64,000 nucleotides of DNA, taken from positions 310,001-374,000 of the forward strand of contig NZ_CP017565.2 in the NCBI RefSeq assembly GCF_001865575.2, given 5' to 3'. Numbering within the stretch: the stretch's first letter is position 1; each line of letters starts with the position of its first letter. The DNA is from Paraburkholderia sprentiae WSM5005 (GTDB taxonomy: Bacteria; Pseudomonadota; Gammaproteobacteria; Burkholderiales; Burkholderiaceae). Below the pieces are notes generated by a model. The model worked only from the letters and a program-made list of their open reading frames with translations, had not been told where the DNA came from and made no database searches. Both the position numbers and the translations under genes were made by a program. Shown here one piece after another: positions 45,342-55,031 of the stretch.

Positions 45342-46679
45342 TCAAACAGTACCGTCCGGCTTCAGTCGCTTTAACACACCGCACACCGCTTCGACCGCTC
45401 TATCCGCTTCTTCTCTGCTTATCGTCAACGGCGGCGACATGCAGATATTGTTGTAATTGCTGATTCGGACAATCACGCCCGTTTCCTCTCGGATAACGTC
45501 CGGAATAGTTAACGCGGCCTCGGGGATGGGCTGACGTGATTTCTTGTCCGTGACCAATTCGATCCCGATGGCCATGCCTATTTGCCGCACTTCACCGACA
45601 CAGGGATTGTCACGCAGCGCGGTAAACTGCTCTGCGAAATATGCCCCCATCTTGTTGGAACGAGCAATCAGGTCTTCATCCTTAATAATCCGAAGATTTT
45701 CCAAGGCTACCGCGCACGCAACGGGATGTCCTGAATAGGTATAGCCAAACGGGATTCCATACCCTTCTCGAACAATATCGGCCACGTCACGGGTCATCAA
45801 TACGGCACCCAACGGGATATAACCGCTCGAGATCCCTTTAGCGGTGACCACAATATCCGGTGTAACGCCAAACCTTTCGGACGCAAACCAAGTGCCGGTG
45901 CGTCCGAAGGCAGTGACCACTTCATCAAAAATCAGAAGGATTCCGTGTTTTTTCAGCACAGCAGACATTCGGGCCCAGTAATCGGCCGGGGGAATGACCA
46001 TACCACCCACACCCATGATTGGCTCGGCGATCATTGCGGCAATGTTTTCAGCCCCGATAGAGGCGATCGTCTTCTCAAGTTCCGCGACGCAGAAATCAGT
46101 AGGATCCTGACCATCGAAGTAGTAACTGCGATATGCATTCGGCGATGTCAGATAGGCTACGTGTGGCAGCCCCGGTCCGGTGCCTTCCCGCATTGCTTCG
46201 AAGCCGGTAGCTGTTCCTCCACCGTAAGCTGCACCATGATAGGCGGAGTTCCGTGAAAGAATCCAGGTACGGCTGGGCTGGCCCTTTTGAGTGTGATAAA
46301 AGCGAGCGGTTTTGATGGCGGCGTCGTCGCCTTCGGATCCACCGCTAGTAAAAAAGCTCATCTGTAGCTCGTCAGGTGCAAGCACTGCAAGCACTTCGGC
46401 AAGCTCAATTGCACGTTCGTGGGAATAGTCCCAGAAGCAAGTAAAGTACTCCAGCTGCTTAATCTGACGCGCAGCTGCTTCGGCGATTTCTTCACGTCCG
46501 TGACCGATTTGAGCCAGCCATAGCCCACCCGTTCCATCCAGATATTCTCGCCCCTGCACATCCCAGAGTTTGCAACCCTTGCCGCGCGTAAAAATCGTAC
46601 GTTCAAGCTTGTTTTTAGGCAAAAATGGATGAATCAGGTGACGATGATCTGTTGCGAGCAAGTCTTGCGCGTAGTTCAT
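45342..46679 (-). CDS. Class III (omega) aminotransferase, PLP-dependent
   Basis: A 445-residue protein of normal length. TSGGSEGDDAAIKTARFY is the phosphate-binding region, ILLIFDEVVTAFGRTGTW carries the Asp that holds the pyridine N, and VVTAKGISSGYIPLGAV holds the PLP lysine. It belongs to the omega-amine:pyruvate group that accepts terminal amines, beta-alanine or putrescine-like substrates. GAGGTAG precedes the ATG. It is the first gene of the unit with the ferredoxin reductase and ferredoxin and lies 60 bp behind a large inverted repeat. It probably removes a primary amine formed after ring opening. Confidence 0.93.
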   Translation of the reverse strand: MNYAQDLLATDHRHLIHPFLPKNKLERTIFTRGKGCKLWDVQGREYLDGTGGLWLAQIGHGREEIAEAAARQIKQLEYFTCFWDYSHERAIELAEVLAVLAPDELQMSFFTSGGSEGDDAAIKTARFYHTQKGQPSRTWILSRNSAYHGAAYGGGTATGFEAMREGTGPGLPHVAYLTSPNAYRSYYFDGQDPTDFCVAELEKTIASIGAENIAAMIAEPIMGVGGMVIPPADYWARMSAVLKKHGILLIFDEVVTAFGRTGTWFASERFGVTPDIVVTAKGISSGYIPLGAVLMTRDVADIVREGYGIPFGYTYSGHPVACAVALENLRIIKDEDLIARSNKMGAYFAEQFTALRDNPCVGEVRQIGMAIGIELVTDKKSRQPIPEAALTIPDVIREETGVIVRISNYNNICMSPPLTISREEADRAVEAVCGVLKRLKPDGTV

Positions 46680-46740
46680 ATGCTACCTCATTCAATATAG
46701 ATGAAATTCGGGGAAATTGGGCACCGTGACAATTGAGAAA

Positions 46741-46795
46741 TTACATCTTTTTGAAATTTGGTTATATAAACAGCTATAAATTTCGAAAAATGTAA
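46741..46795. repeat. Long AT-rich inverted repeat upstream of the aminotransferase gene
   Basis: The arm 46741-46759 (TTACATCTTTTTGAAATTT) and the arm 46778-46795 (AAATTTCGAAAAATGTAA) are complementary except for one mismatch and one extra base; 18 bases separate them. It begins 62 bp upstream of the gene start. It could be a regulator binding site or, as RNA, a hairpin. TTACAT/ATGTAA ends give it the look of a dimer operator. Confidence 0.7.
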
Positions 46796-46958
46796 TTAGC
46801 GCACCCTTATAGCCCAATCGTACGCTCGATTTAATAACAAGCTTTATCTATTTATCGAACTTTGTTTTCGAAAAATAAAACCTTACCCAGATCAGTCAGC
46901 GGATGCCCCGCGAGCAGTTAGTCAACCCGGTGAGGACCCTCTCCGGCTTGGATCAGCT

Positions 46959-47270
46959 TCACGCCCTTTTGCTATAAGCGCTGCACCATCCCTTGGCGGC
47001 AACCTCCTTGCCGGCAAATACAGAGCATGGTGCGGACGTACTGTTCGGTGGGCCCTGAAATAACGCGCAATTGCCGCAAGCTTGACCGACGGTATACCTC
47101 GGGTATTTTGTTTTGTCGACCTTGGCCGCGTTGGCCTTGTAGCCAAGCGCTCCTGCCATGGGGTCGGCTTCCGACACTGAGGCTGCATCAGCAAAGGCGA
47201 ACCGCGACATTGCAAGGCCCGAAGCAAAGCCCATGGTCCGGATCAAAAAGGTGCGACGAGGTGTTTCCAC
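46959..47270 (-). CDS. High-potential iron-sulfur protein (HiPIP)
   Basis: A 103-residue protein starting at GTG (47270), with GGAG nine bases before. The N-terminus RRTFLIRTMGFASGLAMSRF, then AFADA, is a twin-arginine export signal, so the folded protein is periplasmic. The [4Fe-4S] ligands are CGNC, then PCSVF and GWCSAY, in HiPIP order. The mature domain is only about 70 residues. HiPIPs carry single electrons in the periplasm. The quinohemoprotein dehydrogenase at 49812-51908 is also periplasmic and might pass electrons to it. Confidence 0.92.
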   Translation of the reverse strand: METPRRTFLIRTMGFASGLAMSRFAFADAASVSEADPMAGALGYKANAAKVDKTKYPRYTVGQACGNCALFQGPPNSTSAPCSVFAGKEVAAKGWCSAYSKRA

Positions 47271-47325
47271 GTAGATTCTCCACTTAAAAAAATGCCATTG
47301 GGCAAACGCACTAGGCGTCTAGCCG

Positions 47326-48345
47326 TTATATGAGGTCTTCACCGTGGTATAGAACTCCACGGCATAGCTCCCTTGTTCTCGTGAACCGTAACTGGACGTT
47401 TTCTACCTCCAAACGGTCGTGATAATCGACCCCGGCGGTAGGCACATTGACCATCACCATTCCTGCCTGAATCTCGCGCTTGAAATGACTGGCAAGCTTG
47501 AGCGAAGTCGTACAGATACCTACGGAAAGACCGAACTCAGAATCATTTGCCTTTCTGCAAGGCGTCGTCGAAGTCGCGGTCTGCAATCAGACTGCCACCG
47601 GGCCAAAAATCTCTTTCCGAGCGACGCGCATTGTGTTGTCTACATCGGTGAGCAATGCTGGCGCCATGAAATAGCCGCTTGTGTCGCGCGTCAAATGCTC
47701 ACCATCATATGCGAGTGTTGCGCCCTCGTTCTTACCTATGTCGACGTACTTCAGATCTGTCTCAAGTTGGTTAGCGTCGACGACCGGCCCGATGTGGGAG
47801 TCGGGAGCCAGCGCGTGTCCGACCCGAAGGCTACCGAGTCGATCGATAAGCGCGTCACGAAATTTGACTAGATCGCCTCTGTGACGATAATTCGGCTCGA
47901 AGCTGTGCAGCGCTGTCCCCGTCGAGTAATAGGAGCCCTGGATGGTGCAATTGAGCGCGGTCTCAAGATCTGCGCCGTCAGTAACCGCTGAGCGGATTTT
48001 TCCCGCCCATTTTCAACTGAAGCTTTCCAAAGCGGGCGCCCGCCGTCGCCATCACTCGTGCCCCGGTAATCGTGGAACCAGTAAAGGTGATGGCATCTAC
48101 CTTGAGACTTTCCAACATAGTCTTGCCGACAACACTGCCTGGGCCGATCAGAAGATTGAACACGCCATCGCCGAACCCAGCCCGGCTAATGATCTCGCTC
48201 AGTGCCCACGCGGAAGACGGCATGTCCTCGGCCGGTTTAAAGACAACGCAGTTACCTTACGCCAGAGCAGGGGCAATCTTCCATGCCCGAATGGCAATCG
48301 GGAAGTTCCAAGGTGCGATAATGCCTACGACTTCCACTGCCTCAC
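47326..48345 (-). pseudogene. Aldehyde dehydrogenase pseudogene
   Basis: Fragments in several minus frames follow the order of a semialdehyde dehydrogenase: [20 protein letters not shown] near 48340, FGDGVFNLLIGPGSVVGKTM and DAITFTGSTITG around 48100, LQLKMGGKNPL near 48000, and ANDSEFGLSVGICTTSLKLA then AGMVMVNVPTAGVDYH near 47500. Frameshifts and at least one stop (in the LA-GNCVV segment) break it. The first 130 or so codons are missing at the junction with the aminotransferase stop. It resembles 2-oxoglutarate semialdehyde dehydrogenases. Confidence 0.8.
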
Positions 48346-48348
48346 GGG

Positions 48349-49626
48349 CTATAGCTCAAGCAAAATCGATTCGATGATGTCGATTCCCTCGTCAACAATT
48401 GCGTCGCACACCGTTAATGGCGGCATGATCCGCAGGACATTGCCGTATGAGCCGCACGTCAGCAGAAGCAGGCCGCGATCGAATGCGTCGGCCTTCAACG
48501 CATTGGCAAGTTCCGGAGCGGGCTGATAGCTCTTCCTGAACTCGATGCCGGTCATGGCACCCAGTCCGCGGACATCGGCAATCTCGGGCACACGTGAGCG
48601 GAGCCCATTGAACCGTCCGCGCATACGCTCGCCGATAGCTTCACTGCGAGCACAAAGGTGCTCTTCTTTCATCACGTCCAAGACAGCCAGTGCAGCAACA
48701 CAGGCCATCGGATGGCCCGCATATGTGCTGCCAAGGCCACCTGCCGGCACTGAATCCAGAATATCTGCGCGGCCCACAACAGCCGAAATGGTCATACCGC
48801 CACCGAGACCCTTGGCCATCGTCGTCAGGTCCGGCACCACGCCGTGATGCTCCATCGCGAACATACGCCCGGTTCGACCCACGCCGGTCTGAATCTCATC
48901 GGCAATCAGCAAGATGTCGTGCTTGTCGCAAATTTCGCGTAGGCCTTTCAGGAACGCAGCGGGTGCGGGCGTATAACCGCCTTCGCCCTGTACCGGCTCT
49001 ACGATGATTGCGGCTACGCGATGCGGATCCACCGTGTACTTGAACAGACGTTCGACACTATGAAGCGCGCATTCCGTCGAGACCCCTTCGAGCTCCGACG
49101 GATAAAGAGCCTGATACACTTCGGCGGCCATCGGCCCGAAGCCGGCCTTGTATGGGGCGACTTTTCCGGTCAGCGCCATCGCCATGAAAGTGCGACCGTG
49201 GAACGCGCCGTCGAACGAAATGACAGCGGAACGCTTTGTATGATGGCGTGCGACCTTGATAGCGTTTTCAACGGCTTCCGCACCCGTAGTCATGAAGAAC
49301 GCCTTCTTCTCGAAATTCCCGGGCGCGAGGGCCGACAGTCGCTCTGCGAGCTCGACGTACGATTCATACGCGACCACCTGGAAGCAGGTATGCGAAAACT
49401 TTTCCGCCTGCTGGGCGACAGCCGCCGAGATTTTGGGATGACGGTGGCCCGTGTTCAGAACAGCAATACCCGCGCAAAAATCGATATAGCGCTTACCTTC
49501 AACGTCCCAGATTTCACCGTTGCTGGCACGCTCCGCAAATACGGGGTGAGCATTTCCAATCCCTCTGGGCACTGCTTTCGCTCGTCGTGCCATCAGGTCA
49601 TTGTTAGTTTGCTCTTTACTCGACAT
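48349..49626 (-). CDS. 4-aminobutyrate-type aminotransferase (class III)
   Basis: A 425-residue protein like GabT/Dav[21 protein letters not shown] binds the phosphate, [20 protein letters not shown] carries the Asp, and [20 protein letters not shown] the PLP lysine. Visible substrate-site features [16 protein letters not shown] fit omega-amino acids (4-aminobutyrate, 5-aminovalerate). The product would be a semialdehyde. The natural partner dehydrogenase downstream is broken (47326-48345), so the ALDH at 55032-56477 may have taken over. GAGGACTGG precedes the ATG. Confidence 0.93.
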   Translation of the reverse strand: MSSKEQTNNDLMARRAKAVPRGIGNAHPVFAERASNGEIWDVEGKRYIDFCAGIAVLNTGHRHPKISAAVAQQAEKFSHTCFQVVAYESYVELAERLSALAPGNFEKKAFFMTTGAEAVENAIKVARHHTKRSAVISFDGAFHGRTFMAMALTGKVAPYKAGFGPMAAEVYQALYPSELEGVSTECALHSVERLFKYTVDPHRVAAIIVEPVQGEGGYTPAPAAFLKGLREICDKHDILLIADEIQTGVGRTGRMFAMEHHGVVPDLTTMAKGLGGGMTISAVVGRADILDSVPAGGLGSTYAGHPMACVAALAVLDVMKEEHLCARSEAIGERMRGRFNGLRSRVPEIADVRGLGAMTGIEFRKSYQPAPELANALKADAFDRGLLLLTCGSYGNVLRIMPPLTVCDAIVDEGIDIIESILLEL

Positions 49627-49811
49627 TTTCCAGTCCTCAGAAATATTGATCTTGGCTTAACTTGCAATGTGCTTCCATCACCCTCGATCAACGAAGAAAA
49701 TCGGACGCCGAACATCTTCTGCCCGCCGGCAACGGGGCACTTTTTCAGAAAATTATTCATCGACGCGAGAAGCGCGAACCTAGGCACGCGCCCCTTCACG
49801 TGGAGTATCGT

Positions 49812-51908
49812 TCAGTTCACAGGATCCGAAGCGCCGCCGTGTCGACGAGCCAGATCTGCCGCATATCCCTTCCATGCCTGGGATTCGATGTAAACCTTCA
49901 GATCCGAGAGTTCCTGGGCAGTCATATCCGAGAATGCTGGCATACCGGCCTGCTTGAAAGCGCCATCAATCACGATCTGATGCATAGCTGACTCGGTACC
50001 GGCCGACATCATGCGAAGATCAGGAATGATGCTGGCACCCGGACCCACTGCGTTTAAGCCGTGGCATGCGGAACAACTATTTTTCGAAAAGACCAGCCCA
50101 CCGCGGGCTGCCGCAAGCTCATCGGCCGGTTTCGGCAAGCTTGGCTTGGGGAACGCGACAGGAGGTGCAATCGGCAACCTCGAAGCACCGCCCAGCCTGA
50201 AGGCAAGCAGGCGCGCCGGACCTTGGCTACGCAAGGTATTCATCAGGCGCGGAATTCCACGCATGCCCGACGCACCTCCATTGCCGCTGGCGATGATCAG
50301 GTATTCCGTACCATCCACCGTGACCACGGTTGGTGCAGCAAGCACGCACCCACCGACATCGTATGTCCAGAGCAATTTCCCTGAATCGGCAGCAAAAGCC
50401 TGCACCTTACCGTCGCCCGTCCCTTCAAAAACCAGACCACTCGCGGTAGCCAACACACCACCATTCACCGGCAACGGTCGATCAGCCTTCCACCGCGCTG
50501 TTTGAGTTCGCGGATCCCAAGCAATCAACTCGCCATGGGTCTTCACCTTGGCATCGGCCCGGAAACCGTAATAGTAGTCAGCGGCAACACCACCGAACGA
50601 ATCCTTACTTGGATACATCGAAACTGGCACGATCGAAGCTGGGATGAAAACGAGATGATTCTTGGGGTCGTAAGCCATCGGCTCCCAGCTATGCGCGCCC
50701 ACGTCACCAGGCAAAGGAATCACATTACCTTTCCTGCCGTCCCAGTAATTCCCTTCATCAGACGGGATCGCCCGGCCGGTCTTCGGATCAAGGCCCTTGG
50801 TCCAATTCACTGGAACATAGTTCTTGGCGCTGATGAATTGACCGGTCTTGGCGTCCAGGACATAAAAGAAGCCGTTCTTGGGCGCAGTCATCACCACACG
50901 GCGACTACCGCCATCCGCAGAAGGCAAATCAGCCAGCATGATGTGCATGGTCGCAGCCAAGTTCCAACCATCGTGCTGGACCGTTTGAAAATGCCATTTG
51001 TACTCCCCGGTCGTTGCATCGACGGCAACGATCGAGTCAGTAAACAATTCGTCGCCGGCATCCGGTGCACGATCCTTCGGCGACCAAGGAGCAGGACCAT
51101 CCGTCCCGAAATAAACAGTATTGGATTTGTCGTCGTAGGTAATGGCATCCCACGGGCTCGTACCACCGTGGCTATATTTCCAATAATTTGTACCCCAGGT
51201 TTGGGCCGCTTTCGCCATGATCTCGCTTTCGAACGGCTTGGAAGGATCGCCAGGCTGCGTGTAAAAGCGCCACAGATGCTTGCCGGTTTTTCCATCAAAC
51301 GCGTCCAAAAAGCCTCGGTCGGTCCCCATATCGCCCGACGCATTGCCGATGAACACGTTGCCGCCACCGACACGCGGAGCGCCGGTAATGCCCTGCATCT
51401 TCGTCATATCGCAGGAGGGAACGGACCACACGAGCTTGTGTGTAGTGCGGCTGACTGCCAAAAGATTGCAGTAGGCACCGACATACAGATTGTCCCCATC
51501 CATCGCCAGACCGCGATTGACATGGGAGGCCCAATATGCGGTCCAGCTGCTATTTGCCGGATAGGAAGTCTGCGGCGCGAACGTCCAGAGCGACTTCCCG
51601 GTTTTCAGATCGTTGGCGTAAATGCGGCCGGGCGGCCCGCTTTGATAGATGACGCCGTCCGCGATCAGCGGCTGACCGACGAGACCATCACCCGAATCCA
51701 TGTTTACATACCAGGCCAACCCGAGCTTGCCAACATTTCCCTGATCAATTTGAGCTGCGGAGCTATGGAACTGCTGGTCGTTACCGCCGCCAAGCAAGCG
51801 CCAGTCTGCGGCTGCATCGGTCTCACCCGCTTTCGCCAATATCGACACACCCTGCAGCGTCGCGAAGGCCACGAATGCGACAGCAACCTTCCTTACTCTC
51901 ATGCCCAT
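49812..51908 (-). CDS. PQQ-dependent quinohemoprotein dehydrogenase (PQQ + cytochrome c)
   Basis: A 698-residue protein with GGGGA before the ATG at 51908. Residues 1-28 are a signal peptide (VAVAFVAFATLQGVSILAKA). The 8-bladed propeller covers most of the chain, with repeated W motifs such as DGKTGKHLWRF. A C-terminal cytochrome c domain has CSACHGLNAVGPG and a Met in AGMPAFSDM. The vicinal Cys-Cys of classical quinohemoprotein alcohol dehydrogenases (CCDVVNRG) reads WASHVNRG here, so that disulfide is absent, and the usual GDN near the active site is GDE. The substrate is therefore likely unusual. It should act in the periplasm on an alcohol or a C-H next to nitrogen, as lupanine hydroxylase does. 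Confidence 0.88.
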   Translation of the reverse strand: MGMRVRKVAVAFVAFATLQGVSILAKAGETDAAADWRLLGGGNDQQFHSSAAQIDQGNVGKLGLAWYVNMDSGDGLVGQPLIADGVIYQSGPPGRIYANDLKTGKSLWTFAPQTSYPANSSWTAYWASHVNRGLAMDGDNLYVGAYCNLLAVSRTTHKLVWSVPSCDMTKMQGITGAPRVGGGNVFIGNASGDMGTDRGFLDAFDGKTGKHLWRFYTQPGDPSKPFESEIMAKAAQTWGTNYWKYSHGGTSPWDAITYDDKSNTVYFGTDGPAPWSPKDRAPDAGDELFTDSIVAVDATTGEYKWHFQTVQHDGWNLAATMHIMLADLPSADGGSRRVVMTAPKNGFFYVLDAKTGQFISAKNYVPVNWTKGLDPKTGRAIPSDEGNYWDGRKGNVIPLPGDVGAHSWEPMAYDPKNHLVFIPASIVPVSMYPSKDSFGGVAADYYYGFRADAKVKTHGELIAWDPRTQTARWKADRPLPVNGGVLATASGLVFEGTGDGKVQAFAADSGKLLWTYDVGGCVLAAPTVVTVDGTEYLIIASGNGGASGMRGIPRLMNTLRSQGPARLLAFRLGGASRLPIAPPVAFPKPSLPKPADELAAARGGLVFSKNSCSACHGLNAVGPGASIIPDLRMMSAGTESAMHQIVIDGAFKQAGMPAFSDMTAQELSDLKVYIESQAWKGYAADLARRHGGASDPVN

Positions 51909-52107
51909 AAAACATCCCCAATGTAATGCAGCCATACTAGGCTGCGCAGAAACACCAAAGCGATATATTTTTTTCCAACTTCAATTGAAAGCGGCAGAAC
52001 CGTTGAGGGCGAGCCTCGCAAAATACCAAATCTCACAAAAATCCGGCGCCGCCGCTGGGAAGCTCAGGCCTTGGCCAGACCCGAAGCAATGAAATACGGC
52101 GACAAGC

Positions 52108-53622
52108 TCAATCCGATAATTGATCGGCCCGCTCCTGTCGATTTGCCAAAAACTCAAAAACACGCTCTGCACGCCCAAGATTTTGATATACCTCCGGCAT
52201 TGCGCAGCGGAAATAGAACGCAACCAGGCTTCCGATCACGAATGCCGCAAGCAGCAAATACGTAACCCACCCATATTCCCCTGGTTTTCCGCCGACTACG
52301 AGGTCGAGATGGATAACTCCAAAGATCGCGGTCAGCGTAAGAACAATGGCGGATATTCCGGGTGCGATTAACGTCTTGAAGGCATTTTCTTCTTTAGGCA
52401 TGCCATTTCTGGCAAACCATGCGACGGCGGAATAACTCACCATTGCCATCAGCACGACAACGCCGAGCCCACCAATACCCGCAGCCATCCCATACGTCTC
52501 CGCACTATTGGCATGGGTAAATAGGAGCAATCCAATGAGCAGCAACGCAACGAACGCAATCAGATTGGAAGCTGCATGCGGCGAGCGATGTTGGTAGTGC
52601 ACACTTGAAAAATATTTCGGAAATGCCCGATCTGCGGCCAAATTGAAAACATAGCGGGAAAGCACATTGTGGATCGAGATCAACGAAGCGAGCACAGACA
52701 TGCTCACGAACACTTGAGTCACTTCGGCCATGGTCCGACCAGCATAGATGCTGATCGCATGGGCAAACATCGAAGCCGGATCATCTTTCGCGATATCCCA
52801 TACACGCTGGCCGTAAGCCGACACGAGCGCATAGCAAGAAAGCGTATACAAAAGTCCGACCAGAATTACCGCGCCATATGTAGCACGTGGGATAGTCCGA
52901 TCCGGCTCGACCAGTTCATCTCTGAACAGCGCAGTTGCCTCGAATCCGACAAACAGCAGAATCGCGTACAGCAAAGTGACGCCGACATCTCCCCGAATAA
53001 AGGCTGACGGCGTAAATGGTTCGACCGACAGGCCATCCGCGCCCCCGGAATGAATAACGGCCACATTGAAAATCATCACGATGGCAATTTCTATCATCAT
53101 AGAAACCGACAGAACCTTGGCAGACAATTCAATGTGCAAATACCCCAACGCACTGACGGCGATCCAACCAACCAGCGACCATTCCCACCATTCCGTTTGG
53201 ACTCCAACCAGACTAACAATTGCCGAACTCACGCTAATTCCAAAAAATACGTACCCCCCGAGCAAAAGCGCCACATAGGATATAACAGCCAGAAATGCGG
53301 CTCCCAATCCGGGTACGTTGCCCAACCCCGAGCTAATGAACGCATAAAAGTCCCCGGGCTTCGGAACGTGCCGCGTCATGGTTACATAGCCCACTGTAAA
53401 CAAGAGCAGAATTGCGGTTGTCAAACACAAAGCCAGACTTGCACCGGGTCCATCGGCGACAATCGTAAATGGCAGATATCCTGCGACCACGGCCATCGGT
53501 GCAGCAAAAGCAAGCACGGTCAACATAAGTGATGTCGTACCCATGCGGCCGGAAAGTCGCGCTTGTTTACTAGTGTTGCCTACCGCATCCTCGAGAGGCT
53601 GACTGTTCGTAACGTTATCCAC
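52108..53622 (-). CDS. APC-superfamily amino acid/polyamine permease
   Basis: About 504 residues with 12 predicted membrane segments. The GTG at 53622 is taken as start because CGGAG lies just before it; the frame is open to 53676. The N-terminal APC segment is LTVLAFAAPMAVVAGYLPFT. LFVGFEATALFRDELVEPDR is the conserved TM6-7 region with the family's GFE-x4-F-x-E-like motif. It would import an amine, amino acid or related cation by H+ or Na+ symport. With the MFS gene upstream, two uptake systems serve this cluster. Confidence 0.9.
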   Translation of the reverse strand: MDNVTNSQPLEDAVGNTSKQARLSGRMGTTSLMLTVLAFAAPMAVVAGYLPFTIVADGPGASLALCLTTAILLLFTVGYVTMTRHVPKPGDFYAFISSGLGNVPGLGAAFLAVISYVALLLGGYVFFGISVSSAIVSLVGVQTEWWEWSLVGWIAVSALGYLHIELSAKVLSVSMMIEIAIVMIFNVAVIHSGGADGLSVEPFTPSAFIRGDVGVTLLYAILLFVGFEATALFRDELVEPDRTIPRATYGAVILVGLLYTLSCYALVSAYGQRVWDIAKDDPASMFAHAISIYAGRTMAEVTQVFVSMSVLASLISIHNVLSRYVFNLAADRAFPKYFSSVHYQHRSPHAASNLIAFVALLLIGLLLFTHANSAETYGMAAGIGGLGVVVLMAMVSYSAVAWFARNGMPKEENAFKTLIAPGISAIVLTLTAIFGVIHLDLVVGGKPGEYGWVTYLLLAAFVIGSLVAFYFRCAMPEVYQNLGRAERVFEFLANRQERADQLSD

Positions 53623-53706
53623 AACTACTCCGAATTTTATAAGTGGCCCTCGATGAAGTCGATACCCATCAGGCAATTATCTCCAGCGGAACGGCTTACT
53701 CAGAAT

Positions 53707-54918
53707 CTAATGGCTTTCACCACCAGCGAGTCCAACACGCTGCACACGTCCGGCAGCTCGTTTATGTACAACCATCGCCAACCAGAGACAAATAGGTGAA
53801 GTAACAATCGCTATCAGATCAATTTTCAATACACCCGATATATTGGTTTCAGATACCAACTTGGAAACAAGCATTGGACCAATACTCGCCGTCAGCATCT
53901 GCACACCCGGGAATAAAATTACCGCACGATTAGTCGGATCGGTTTTGTTGAGAACCTTGATATAAAAAGCAACGAGGAAATATCCGAGGAATCCATAAAT
54001 CCCTGTCCACATCACAAAACCTATACCATCCACACCAGCAAGAATCGCAACAATCTGAATGATAGAAATGCAAAGGCCAATACTCAGCATCGGAATTGCG
54101 GGAATTTTTTCGACGAACAATGCCGATAATGCGGCCCCGAAAATCTGGCAGACAAGCGAAATGGTCAGCCAATTTTTTGCCACCGATCCAGGAATATTTT
54201 TCGCAATGGGATCAGCATAAACCCAGAAGATCATCATGAAAAATGACCACATTCCCACACTGCAAAGAATCAATACCGGCGATAACGCGAGCTTGTTATT
54301 TTCTGAAGCGACTAACCTGGCGTCAGTCGACTCTTTGACAATACTTTCGTCGGGACAAAACTTTAAGAAAATAAGTGCAACGAATGAAAAGAAAGTGAGA
54401 AAAAGGAAAATTTGTGAATACCCAAAAAGCGGCACTAGGACTTTAGGCAAAACCAGCGACCAGACCACTCCCGTGACCATTACACTTGTCGTGTACACTG
54501 CCACTGTACGCCCCGGAAGTGCTGACTGAGCCAAGTGAATATATGCAATTGACACCAGTACTCCACTAGCTGTGCCATAAAGCAAGCGGCAAATAATCAG
54601 CATCCCCGGTGGAAATTTTGTCATGGCATATGCCATCAACAGATGGATGACGAGGCAAATGCCTGCCGTCAACCTGAGCTTACGTTGTGGCAAATATCGC
54701 CCCGCCAACAAGAGCACGACGCCAAAAGCCAGAAATTCTGCTGTAGCCAAATCGCCAATACTCACATCATGTAGCCGGGAAGTATTGGCAATGGCACCCA
54801 CAAAACTCGGATAAATGGAGTTGCTCATGTAACCCGCCACAAACAACAGACCAACAGCTAGCGTTCTGCCGATCTCCCGCTTGCTTGATGAAGCACTGAC
54901 CCGGTTGTCAGAAGACAT
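53707..54918 (-). CDS. MFS transporter
   Basis: About 403 residues from the ATG at 54918 (AAGGTAAAAAGC upstream). Eleven to twelve hydrophobic segments are visible, from ALVGLLFVAGYMSNSIYP-like TM1 onwards. The cytoplasmic loop LLLAGRYLPQRKLRLTAG between TM2 and TM3 is a diverged MFS motif A. A central polar loop (KFCPDESIVKESTDARLVAS) splits the halves. The family within MFS is not clear. It lies between the permease and the aldehyde dehydrogenase genes on the same strand, so uptake or export of a pathway compound is likely. Confidence 0.85.
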   Translation of the reverse strand: MSSDNRVSASSSKREIGRTLAVGLLFVAGYMSNSIYPSFVGAIANTSRLHDVSIGDLATAEFLAFGVVLLLAGRYLPQRKLRLTAGICLVIHLLMAYAMTKFPPGMLIICRLLYGTASGVLVSIAYIHLAQSALPGRTVAVYTTSVMVTGVVWSLVLPKVLVPLFGYSQIFLFLTFFSFVALIFLKFCPDESIVKESTDARLVASENNKLALSPVLILCSVGMWSFFMMIFWVYADPIAKNIPGSVAKNWLTISLVCQIFGAALSALFVEKIPAIPMLSIGLCISIIQIVAILAGVDGIGFVMWTGIYGFLGYFLVAFYIKVLNKTDPTNRAVILFPGVQMLTASIGPMLVSKLVSETNISGVLKIDLIAIVTSPICLWLAMVVHKRAAGRVQRVGLAGGESH

Positions 54919-55031
54919 GCTTTTTACCTTGGTTTCATTAGCGGAAATTGATCCGCGACAGCAGCAAATAACTGACCACCGGCAGATCAATCCTCCAACG
55001 CTTCTACTTCACGAGAACAGCGATAGGCTGT

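Noticed and set aside
50502..51926. 474-codon plus-strand open frame
   Set aside because: It is antisense to the quinohemoprotein gene and has no recognisable motif; long antisense frames are common in such genes.
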